Positions 36,041-45,995 of a DNA stretch of 64,000 nucleotides are shown piece by piece (the stretch's first letter is position 1; each line of letters opens with the position of its first letter). Origin of the DNA: Erythrocercus mccallii (taxonomy: Eukaryota > Chordata > Aves > Passeriformes > Dicruridae); contig VZRG01000301.1 in assembly GCA_013397435.1 (NCBI GenBank), forward strand, positions 575,836 to 639,835, given 5' to 3'. The notes beneath the pieces were generated by a model, which had not been told where the DNA came from, did no database searches, and saw only the letters and a program-made list of their open reading frames with translations. The translations under genes and the position numbers were made by a program.

Positions 36041-38512
36041 GGAGAGTAAAAAAAAAACCTTTATGTATTTAAGCTGGATGTTCAAGTATTTATCTTCTAA
36101 CTAATCTTCCATTTGTTGGGTAAACTAGAGATAAGACTTTTTTTAAATTACTATATTAATATATGCCACAGGCTATTATACCACCAAAAATCACCTAAAA
36201 TGAAGCAATTAGACCAAGTAAAACCCTTATCTTGAATTTTCTCATCAACATCTTTCTGTCACAGTCTCATCTTCTACAATTATTTCAAATGTAAACAAAG
36301 TCCTAAAGTCAAGATGCACTTGAACTGCTGTTTAGTTTTGCACCTTCAGTAAAGCTAAAGAGACCAGCAGGTATTTTGCTTCTATAGGATTTGTGCAACT
36401 AAACTCCAATCCTTTAGAGCTATTTCAAGCCCTAGCTGTTTCTGCTCTCTTCCAGAGCAGAATAATCTCAAATGGTTTTCAGACGGAGAGTGAGAAGTAG
36501 ACTATTGAAGCCACTTAGAGACATTCTCACCTTCTTCCCAAACAGGGTAATTCAGCAAGATGATAGGCCTGTATTCCATTGCACATCTTGTGTGTCCTTT
36601 GAGAAAGAAGCAGAGATTGCATTTTCTGTCAAATACACTTTATTGTAAGATATAAGTGAGGGAGGTGTTAGGCCATTTGGAGGGCTCTGAAAGCAGTATT
36701 ATTCATTCAGTCAAAGAAGGAAAACTTGACCCTCCAATGACCTATGTTTACTCTGGTCAGTGCAATAATATTTGCCACAATCCACCTGTTAAATCATCAG
36801 GCAGAACAATGGAAAGAACAGGTTTTCTTAATGTCACTCTGGTGATTGGTCTATCTTGTAATTCCTTTTGACACTAAAATGAACAGATTAAGCAGCAGGA
36901 AATGATAGAGCAGCCAAATTCCAAACACTTGCTGCCCATTTCAGCTGGATTGCTGAACCCCGTCCCGAATCACACATCTGCAATATCTGCAATGCCCAGA
37001 GAATCACTGGTTAGAATTTCTGTTTTACCTGATATGCTACTATGTGGTTGGGACTTTTTTTTCTCTAAAGCAAAAACTAAACCTTTAGCAAAATAAAGAA
37101 TCACTCATGTGGGAATTTTAGGGTCAATGTCCAAACAGATCTCAGATTCCTTTTCTCTACAAAATTATCTCCAGGGAAAATCCTCCCTAGTTACTAGCAG
37201 CAGTACAAGGCCTATAAGGTGCAGCTAAGCAGTATCCATTTAGCGTGATAAATTTATGATATATATACCATTTACCTCAAAAAGAAGCAGTAAGAAAACA
37301 CTCATATTATTGCTGTGTTTTCCACAGTGGCTAACCTGTGGCTAAAATAAGAATTTAGCTCTCTGCAAAGCTGTATTTATAAGCTTATTAGAAAAATAAC
37401 TTTCAGATAATAGACTGGAATAGTTTCATTGGGAATGATAGTAATTGAGTATAAAGAAGGCAAACAAATCATCAATATCAAACTATGATACACCTGCACA
37501 TTTTGTGGAAAAAAAATTAAAAATTATTTTTCTAATTTTTTAATATATATTTCAGGATCTAAGATAGAAATATTTTTTTATAAAACAATTGTATCAAACA
37601 TATAAGATAGATAAAACATCTTTATCAACAACAGATAGTCTATTTCTAGATATTCTTGGCACTATCTGCTAAGTGTAAAATGTAGCTTGCGTCTCTAAGT
37701 CATATTCTATAATGCATTCCCATTTAGCATGCCTCTTGGCAGGCTGGCCAGACTTCTCCTTGGACAGTATCTCCTATACTTCAGTTTGAAATCTCGTGAC
37801 CTATATTTTACACCATTCCAATACACACTACACACTGAGTTTATATACAACATACTGTCTTCCACAGTCATTTAGATCTCCAGGCTGAACAACAGAAGAA
37901 CAATATTGATTAGAGGAGACCACAGTAAACAGTGGAGATGATGTTCAGTGAAAGCAATACCAGAACCACAGGTTTTTCATTGCTGGAATCTTTTAACTTT
38001 CCATTCTCCCCACAAAAAATCTGTTGACTTTTGCTCACTAGAGTTTCTGTCACTCCAAGCGTCACACAGATTATTACTTAAATGTCAGAGAAGCTGGCAG
38101 TAAAACCAGCAGTGACAAAATAGAAGACAGTAAGATTTTCACTGCTTCATACTCATATTCTGTGTCCTATAGTAAAAGCATGAAGAAAACTTGAGGTAAG
38201 GGATAGTTTGTGTGTAACTACATAGAGAAAATGAAATTTAGAGGTAATAGGTATGGATTTTTCATAGAAAGCACAGAGTTTGATTTTAAAATAAGGGATA
38301 TATCTTAAAAATTTTGTTTAAAAGCCATAGAAAATAGCTTAAGGGAGTGGAAATAATTGCAATTTTTTAGTGTTTTTAATCTGTTCAACTATCTGTTGGG
38401 AAAATTGACACTACCCTTGTATACACCAGGGGAAGGCACAATAGTATTTTATCTTAGTGACTAAACTGTTTGATTCTACATATGTGCTCCTCTTTACCTT
38501 CTAAACATCATC

Positions 38513-38566
38513 CGTATTATATAATCCTTGAGGTCCTTTCCAAGCCAAACCATTCCATGGTGTTCA
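38513..38566 (+). mobile_element. CR1 LINE 3'-end stub, plus strand
   Basis: ATAATCCTTGAGGTCCTTTC followed by CAAGCCAAACCATTCCATGG is the terminal stretch of CR1 (gatccttgaggtcccttcc, aacccaaaccattctatg). Only about 50 bases are recognisable. The tail runs directly into a T/G microsatellite. Confidence 0.85.
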
Positions 38567-38570
38567 TGGG

Positions 38571-38643
38571 GGTTTTTTGTTTGTTTGGGTTTTTTGTTTG
38601 TTTTTGGTTTGGGGTTTTTTTGTTTGTTTGTTTGTTTGTTTTT
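38571..38643. repeat. (TTTG)n-type T/G tract
   Basis: T runs alternate with G and GGG, ending in five regular TTTG units (38619-38643). It directly follows the CR1 tail and may have grown from it. On the minus strand it reads as an AAAC/CCAAAA tract. Confidence 0.9.
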
Positions 38644-38644
38644 G

Positions 38645-41600
38645 AGATGAATACTATGATATTTGGATTCCTTAACTGCATTCATAGGGTACTTCTACAG
38701 AATATGCTCACCAGGGGGATAAAGAAAATGTCATCAAGTTTTATCATTCCTGGTGGTTGATCTCATAGATCTTAAATCACATTGAAGAAAGAAGGTGAAC
38801 CTTCAAACTTGTTTCCAGAAGCTGAGGGTGTGGTGGGGGTGGGGCATGTCTTTCCTTTGACATTTGAAGGCATAGCAACAGATTGCTCCCATCAAAACCC
38901 TACAAAAAATTGATTTGCTTAAATGATCAATGACCACTAAGCTCCACTAAGAAAGAAAACCCTAGGGCAACAAGCCTCAAATTACACGTGAACATAACTA
39001 TGCATTTGAGTGGCACTATTAAAACCAGCAGTCCTAACATTAAATATCAAATTTAAGGAAGAAGGGACATTTGCAGTGCAGAGAGTGAGAATTTATAGAG
39101 GTGTTCCTGTAGTTTCTGTGTGTGGGTGTATATGGGGGAAGTGTGTTTTATTTAAATGCATACTGACAGTGAAAATGCAGCAAAAACATTTACATGTGCT
39201 TTTGGAAATATTTCTCTTAATTTCTAATTATTTTCAAACTAAGCAAATACTTAGGACTATATGCAATCCCAAAGGAATAATGTAAGTACTATCTCCTGCT
39301 TATCCTTCACATGAAAAGCCAATTATGTGAAAGAGTATTTATTCCTGTATGAGGCAGGTAGTAGAAACAATCTAACACTTAACCAGAAATATAGTTGGTT
39401 GCAAATCTTTACTTTCCTAGGCTGAAAAGCTAAAATACAGATGTTCTAAAAAACAAACTGATGTCTAACATCAGGCTTAGTTTTAGAAATTATGCTCTTC
39501 AGGATTTCAGTCACTGTTGGTTTATTTTAGTGCTATGTATACAATTTCCTTTTTCAGTCTTATGTGTACATGCAACAAAAAATAATCTCAAATTGGGGAA
39601 TTTCTACTTGGTTTAATTTACTGCTAATTAATGCAGTAAGGCAAGTGAGGCATGGGACGGAAAAAGAGCATAATCAAGCAAACACTTGTACGTCAAGGCA
39701 ATGTACACAAAGGTTTCCCTCAAATAATTTGTTGTTCTTCCTGCTTTACTCTCACATACTTTGCTTTTTGCCCTTTCTCATATGTTCTTTGCTCCTTCAG
39801 GTTTTCCTGCAGCTCTTTCTTAGCATCCTTGCTGCAGCCTTCGAGGTTATTCCTGCCTAAAAGTGCTGCCTCCTTCCAAGAGCATGTCTCCAGTCAGATG
39901 CTCCCACACCCTCAGCTGCCTCTTTCTTTCCTAAACATTTTTCTGCAGTGATGCCAGCACAACAGATAACACCGCGGTTACTTTTGTGTCACCAAAGCAA
40001 CATTTACATGTCGTTATTTACTTAAAGGAGCAGGAGAAATCATGTGTTCTGTTTTCTCTGTGGTGCATTGCAACTGTTGCTACCACCAGGAATGATCCAG
40101 AGAGTGCTGGAATGACCAGTCCATATTTCTTGAGCTTCTTTGCACTGAATAACTGCAAAAAAAGAAAAAGCATCTCAACATATAGTTGTGGGATTTACTG
40201 AAATAAGTGCAAAACAGATTTCTACAAGTAAAACCAGAGTGGCAACAGAAAGATACTTTTCAGAGCTCTTTTCAGAGCTATAGGGAACCCAAAGTCCATA
40301 TGGCTTAGCAAGAAGGTTGAGAGAATGGAATATGACCCCATTCTAGCTTTCACTCAGTAGGGTTATTGCCAGCTTCAAACAGAATCTAAGTACAAATTTA
40401 GAGGAAAAAAAAAAAATCCAGACATCCCAAACTATTCATTTGATGCAAATTTTCCCTCTGAAAAGACACTGTGTACCTAGTCATTTCCAGATCAGGGGGG
40501 AACAAAATCAATAAAAATTCCTATTGAATGCTGTATGTGCATTTTGTAATCAAAAATGTGCATGTTATGACAAACGAGTGCTGACACTTGTAGGCTTTGT
40601 AGCTAGCAGTGTCTTTGGGGTTTCTTGCATTAATCTCAGGATTCCAGCTAAATTGCGACCCATAGTTCATGTGCTATTGAAATCTTTTCACAACCAGCAG
40701 CCCTCAGGATTTTAAATTGGAATAGGGGAAGAGGGGACCTATTCAAAATTCACACACACATGTTTTCCTTTATGTTTGTCAAGAGATTTCAAAATGGCTT
40801 TTGCTGACTGAAATAACAGCTAGAAATATACTTGACATTTCACTTATTTTTGAGTATTTTTAACCTTGGTGCAAATGTTTCATCTCTTATGTCATCTTGT
40901 ATACTGGGATGCAGTTCATGAAAAATTTACCTTCCATGTGGTATCCAATATTTGGAGATTATACCACCTGGAATCTATTTATTCAAGCACACCTGGTGCT
41001 GTCTTCTCTTTTTAGACTGTATTACAACTTAGCCTTGCCACCACCATGAATCATAATTTCTGGGCTGTAGAGAAGCCTGTTTACTTCTTTCCCAATAAGT
41101 TACATACATTTTGGAAAATAACTGAAAATTTAATAATTCCCAGTACCATTCTACTAGAGTTTCTCTACCAGTTTGAAGAGTAATTTTGTTTTTATTTTGT
41201 AATTTTTTATGTTTGTTTCATAAATGTCAGCAAGGAGAAAAGGACTAAGCACTCAGTATCAGAAGCCAAACTTTTTTTACCCCAAAGCATATTTATTACT
41301 TTGTTTTCTGTTTAGTTTCACTGTTCTCTAAACAATTCCTCATCAATGCATTCCCAGAAGAAACCACAAGCCCTGAAATGAGGAATTTTTTTCTACAATT
41401 ACATGACAGAAGATGCTTAAAACTCTGTGCACCTTAGTGCAAGTCTTTGGCAGTTCATAGAAATTCCCTCTGCTAGGGCCTGAACATAAAAAAAATATAT
41501 TTCATATGAGTTCATAGTAGATCCTTCACCTGAATTAAATTATTGTTTGAAAGCCAAATACCATAAAAATTTCAATTACTATATTTTGCAATGGCTATAA

Positions 41601-42415
41601 TGTACATCATTAGAAGCAACATTAATCCATTTCATCTTTGCCCTTCATTTTAAAATGGAAAACAATCCGTGATTCTTTTCCAATATTCTGGCATTGTAAA
41701 AATGATGCTACAATATTTTATCAGCCTGCTTTTGCCAAGCCAATTATTTTTTCAGATCGCTGGGTAAAGAAGCAAGTTTATTTCAAAACTGTCAGATATT
41801 TAGTATAAAATAAAAGTCCAAGGAGTAGAAATGCCCTCACTGTTACTGTCCAAAAATAAACCTTTTACACACTATTTTTTAATCATTCTCTCTGTAATTT
41901 GCTTCTCTTTGTTATTCTGTCTCTCTGATATTGGTTTGTCTTGAAAAGAAAATTTAAATCTTGACATTTCTGTCCCTTTTTTGTTCCTGAAGAATTAACA
42001 AAATATAATAGGTGTTTCTCAATCGTCCACTTTGAAGCACGTACAGGATATTCCCTTAATGGTCTGAGTGGGGGGATGTTTCCTTCACACTTTTGTATAA
42101 ATAATGGAGTTTCATAGCTATTTGTGAGAACATTTCAATTTTAGTTATTTGGGGCTAGCCTTCCCAAAATACCTCATTTATGAAATATTTTTATAACTTT
42201 TAGTAAAAACAAAACAAGCAAAAGTTTATTAAAAAAATAGTGGCAATCAAGATTCCCACAGACCACACACTATGTCGATCTCCAGCACTCACCTATGGTA
42301 TCATCAAGCTTCCAGTACAAACTTTTAGTACCAACCCACAGCATTTTAGTATCTATTCTTTCAGCATGTCTGATTGTCATAAAAAAGCATGGTGAGTCAC
42401 CAGAACTTAAAGCAC
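38645..42415. other. Unique-looking DNA, no gene seen
   Basis: Frames of up to about 100 codons at 39564-39860 and 39652-39951 overlap each other in different registers and have no recognisable domain. No repeat element seen in this stretch. Confidence 0.55.
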
Positions 42416-42418
42416 ACA

Positions 42419-42996
42419 GAATTCCATGGTCACTGCGCCCACCAGACTCCATAAATCTGACCAACCATGTCTTCCTTATCTGGCCCTAGCAAGTCTACTG
42501 GATCCTAGTCTGTGGTCAGTTTCCTCATTGCCTGAATCAAGATGCTCACAAGTGACCCGCACCCTAAAGGTGCCTTTGCAGAAGATGTTCAAGTGCACTC
42601 TAAAGATTAATTTGTGACACTGACACTTTCGCCAGTTCTCCAGAATGAGGCTTGATCTACTCTTTCTTCGTGATCAGGTTGCCTATAGCAGATGCCCATC
42701 AAAATGCCACACTTGCTGATCTGGTCCTTGCTCTTAAGTTCAGAAAGGGCTCCTCGCCTTTCCTGAGACACAGCTACAGCCTCCTAACTGGACAAAGTAC
42801 ATCTCCTCTTCCTTCCCATCCTGATCCTCTCAGCAGCATCCAAAGCACACATCCAAAGCAGCCCTCCGATTATGTAACCTCTCTTTTACTACTTTGTGAT
42901 TCCAATGAGATCATAACTCTGTGACTGCACATCGACTTCTTGTTCCTCCTGTGAGGTTCCCATGCTGCAGGCATTCATGCACAGCATAAATGAAGC
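42419..42996 (-). mobile_element. CR1 LINE fragment from the endonuclease region, minus strand
   Basis: The plus strand holds CCATGGTCACTGCGCCCACC, then CCTATAGCAGATGCCCATCA, then GTGATTCCAATGAGATCATA, then GTTCCCATGCTGCAGGCATT. These are reverse-strand CR1 text, from the end of the endonuclease domain to its start. Translated on the minus strand near 42903-42985, the start of the endonuclease is still visible (SMGTSQEEQE followed by SYDLIGIT), ending at a stop right after. The piece lacks any CR1 3' end, which is unusual because CR1 copies normally lose their 5' side. See the finding on a twin-priming layout with 43220-43742. Confidence 0.75.
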
Positions 42997-42997
42997 T

Positions 42998-43218
42998 TAA
43001 AAAAGGAAAATGCAAGCTTCTTGCATTTGGAATAGAACAACCTGTGCAACAGGACTCTCTGGAGAGAAAGAAGTGTAACAGCAATATGCCTTTGTTATAA
43101 AGATGACCTAAACCATACCTTCTGTACAAGCTATGTACAGTAGTAGAGCTTGAGGTCAGTAACTTCACACAAGTGATTATTGTCCTCCATTCTGTATCTT
43201 TGGGACTGCATCTTCAAG
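42998..43218. other. Spacer between two inverted CR1 pieces
   Basis: About 220 bases that I cannot assign. Parts may be further decayed CR1 (5' side of either piece). No gene seen. Confidence 0.4.
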
Positions 43219-43219
43219 A

Positions 43220-43742
43220 CTGTGCTTTAATTTTGAGCTTCCAAGCATAAGAAAGATACTATCATGCCAGAATGGATAATCATTCCTGTAAATTCAGCAA
43301 AAGGTCAGCAAGATATCTAGGGTACTGGAGAACCCAATGTGCCAGAAAATCCTGAGATAACTGGCTTAAGTCTATTCCTAAAAAAAAAAAAATATATATA
43401 ATGTGGGATCTTATTGCCACAATGAAATACTTAATGAGAAGGTAGACAGATCCTCCAGAATTATGTGGAGGTACACAGTGCCAGGGTGAGAGGCAACACA
43501 AGATGCTTGAAGGGAATTTCTAATTAGGTATAAGGGAAAAACCCTTTCTCATTGACAGTGATCAAATACTGAAACAGATGCCCAGAGAAGCTGAGGCATT
43601 TACATTTTTGGACATGTTCAGAATTTTACTGAACAAGCTTCAAGAACATCTTCATCCAAACTAAGCTGTTTCTGCTTCAAGTGTGCAGCCAGACAAAAAA
43701 ACCTCCAGAGGCCACTTCCAACATAAATTTTTCTTGGATGAT
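43220..43742 (+). mobile_element. CR1 LINE 3' part, plus strand, diverged
   Basis: Sense-strand CR1 text is recognisable in order: AAAAGGTCAGCAAGATATCT with AGGGTACTGGAG (arginine/lysine-rich end of RT), then GGGATCTTATTGCCACAATG, GGTGAGAGGCAACACAAG, ACCCTTTCTCATTGACAGTG, AAACAGATGCCCAGAGAAGC and CCAGAGGCCACTTCCAACAT near the 3' end. An A13 run with TATATA (43380-43400) interrupts it. The copy is old and broken by many substitutions, so it has no coding potential. The left edge is approximate. Confidence 0.8.
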
Positions 43743-43744
43743 AC

Positions 43745-45350
43745 CACTATTGAGGTCACTAAAACATGTCAGATAGAAGGAAATTTTTTTTTCCTTTTTA
43801 GTTTTGTGAAAAGTGTTGAATTTACTTTCTACAAAAGAGTGAAAAAGACACACAAATTTCCTGAAGTTCCAATGCAAAGACATAAAATGCTGCATTAATT
43901 CCTCATCTGCCTAAATATTAAAAGAGGTAAAAAAATTAGGAGCTGAAACCTAGAAAAAAATCCAGGTGAATATATTTCATTGGAACTATTGGAATACCTA
44001 TTGTGTATTTGTAAAAATAAGGTGATGAAAAATTCTCAGTGTAACATTTCTTCCTCAGGATTTTTGTTTCCTGTAGAGTTAAAAAAGTGGCAAAAATGAT
44101 AATGACAATTGCAACATATAGTTTAATTTATTTCTCTTTTTTTTAAAGAATGTAAAATGGTTGAGATATTTATCTGCTTGGCAAGCAGTCATAAGATATA
44201 CATCCTGACAGACCTCAAAGCACTTCACAACTCTATAATAGACTAATTCCATTTACTACTGAAGTGCAGCCAACTATGAGACAGAACACAGCAGTGGTTT
44301 AACAGCACAGATGAACATTGTCAGCCCTTTAGATTAGTAGGTAGATGTAAATATCTTATCCATTTAAAAACCATAGGGTGCTTTGAGATAGAGTACAATC
44401 AGCCAAACTTCTAAACAGCAAAGAAACCAGAAGTAATATCACTGTTCTTTTGGAGGTGTATTCCTTTTCTGGGATTTTTTGGTGTTTTTTTTTTTTTTTT
44501 GTTTTTGTTTTTTTTTTTAATTTTTGTCCTGTTTTGGTTTTTTTTAATCTGGTGGGTTTTTGTTGGTTTTTTTCTTTTTTTTAATTTTTTTAATGTAGAA
44601 TCATTAGAAGGCCATATTCGGGATAGCTAAAAGCCCTATTCCAAGTGAATACTGAATTTGACCTGAGTCTAGAAAAAATTAATTTTATCTATGGAACTCA
44701 TACTAATGTCTCCTTTGATGGCCTGCAGTTAAATCCTGACTGACAATGAACTAAACCATTGAGTTTGTTCTGATCCCAGTTCAGAAATGCTTTACTTTTC
44801 CACAATGCTTCTCGAAGTCCCTCAGTAAAGCTTAGCGACATATACTCTTGCTATTTAAACATACAGGGCTCAATCTGTTGCTTAAATATAAATGTCTAAT
44901 GTTATTTATCATGCTCCAGGATTATCAGAGACATTGTCAGGAGTCTGGCAGATATAACAGAATCTATGGGAGACTCATGCCCATCTGGAAAGGCAGCTGG
45001 AAGCTAGATTTAGTTGCCTAAATCAAGTCTCCACTGCAAATTTAAAAACATCAAGCTGGTGCTACACACACCCCTCTTCTTACGGTTTCTGCTTATTTTA
45101 TCTGGTAATAATAATTATTACAGAAGTGCCAAAATAAAAAATTTTCTTGTTTTTAGAAACTGTAAGGACTTCCTACAAGTGTATCAGTTAAAATTATAGG
45201 TTTTGCTGGCAAAGAAATTGTGTCTGATTCTGTCTGGTTGGGAAGTGTGTCCTTAACAAATTAAATCACAAGAGTCTGAGGCTGAATTGTCATTAGCAAG
45301 ACAGAGTTCTATAATTAGTAGGAATAGTTTAATATTATACCTACATTTGT
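43745..45350. other. Unique-looking DNA with one T-rich tract
   Basis: No gene seen. The patch CCTCAAAGCACTTCACAACT (44214-44233) matches a patch beside the MIR-like relic at 15018 and may be another ancient repeat remnant. The T-rich tract is listed separately. Confidence 0.5.
44474..44593. repeat. T-rich low-complexity tract
   Basis: About 120 bases dominated by T runs of up to 16, broken by G or short GGT/GTCC interruptions. Confidence 0.9.
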
Positions 45351-45351
45351 C

Positions 45352-45357
45352 ATGTAA
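45352..45357. repeat. Left target-site duplication of the solo LTR
   Basis: ATGTAA, identical to 45988-45993. Confidence 0.93.
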
Positions 45358-45468
45358 TGTGGGAATTCTGCTGCTGGCAGATCCCAATATTTTTGATAAA
45401 AAGTCCTTTTCCCAAGCCCCGTGGCAGAAGAAGAGTCAGGAATCTGTCAGCTTTCTTGTTCAAGGTTG

Positions 45469-45474
45469 TTTATT
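45469..45474 (-). terminator. AATAAA poly(A) signal of the solo LTR
   Basis: AATAAA on the minus strand (AAAAATAAACAACC), about 100 bases after the TATA box, the expected spacing for a short R region. Confidence 0.75.
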
Positions 45475-45566
45475 TTTCCTTATCTTGTTACATTTTTCTT
45501 TCTGCCTTGCGAGGTCTTCACAGCAGCAAGGTCAGCTCACTGACTGACTGACAAGGCGGTGCTTAA

Positions 45567-45574
45567 CTTTTATA
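45567..45574 (-). promoter_or_regulatory. TATA box of the solo LTR
   Basis: TATAAAAG on the minus strand in the context TAGTATAAAAGTTAAG. It would start leftward transcription within the LTR. Confidence 0.75.
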
Positions 45575-45987
45575 CTAGATAGTACGTGTTTCATATTTAC
45601 AATTAAATACCAATACCTATCACCTATGTTAGACAGTCAACTTCTATTCTAATCCAATCCAAAAGTGCCACCACCACAGCAGAAAATGGATGACAAGAAG
45701 AAGGACAAAAGGACAAGGATCACACCCTGATCCTCCATGTTGTCTCTTCTGACTCCATCCTAAAAACCCCAATATTCTACATTTGCACCCTGTGATTACT
45801 TAACTACTATTACTAACTATCATTCTTTATTACACTCTTGTGGTCTGTAATAATAATGCCCAAAGCTCTCCCATGGACCGAGATCAAAGACAGTGTCTCC
45901 CTGAGCTCTCTGCAGGGGGGTTCTCTGTCTCCCTGCCAGGATCTCAAACCTTCCAGGGCAGTCAGAGGAATGTCCTGGGTTCCGACA

Positions 45988-45993
45988 ATGTAA
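45988..45993. repeat. Right target-site duplication of the solo LTR
   Basis: ATGTAA, identical to 45352-45357. Confidence 0.93.
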
Positions 45994-45995
45994 CA

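Larger units (their letters stand above)
33970..38510. other. Unique-looking AT-rich DNA, no gene seen
   Basis: No open frame above about 76 codons. A 14-base tandem duplication lies at 34217-34244 and a possible MIR-like relic at 35970-36040. No other element seen. Confidence 0.6.
45358..45987 (-). mobile_element. Solo LTR of an endogenous retrovirus, minus strand, with intact 6-bp target duplication
   Basis: The element is 630 bases long. On the plus strand it starts TGTGGGAA and ends TTCCGACA, an imperfect terminal inverted repeat of eight with one mismatch, with the standard TG and CA ends. It is flanked on both sides by ATGTAA (45352-45357 and 45988-45993), a perfect 6-base target duplication. 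Read on the minus strand it has a TATA box (45567-45574) and then an AATAAA poly(A) signal about 100 bases downstream (45469-45474), the normal U3-R-U5 order. No internal retroviral sequence is present, so two LTRs have recombined into one. The 6-base duplication fits class II (ERVK-like or alpharetrovirus-like) elements. I also recall this LTR from songbird genomes, without a family name. Confidence 0.92.

Noticed and set aside
38494..38760. Frames with Phe/Val/Cys-rich or Lys/Asn/Thr-rich repeats
   Set aside because: They are translations of the (TTTG)n tract on either strand.
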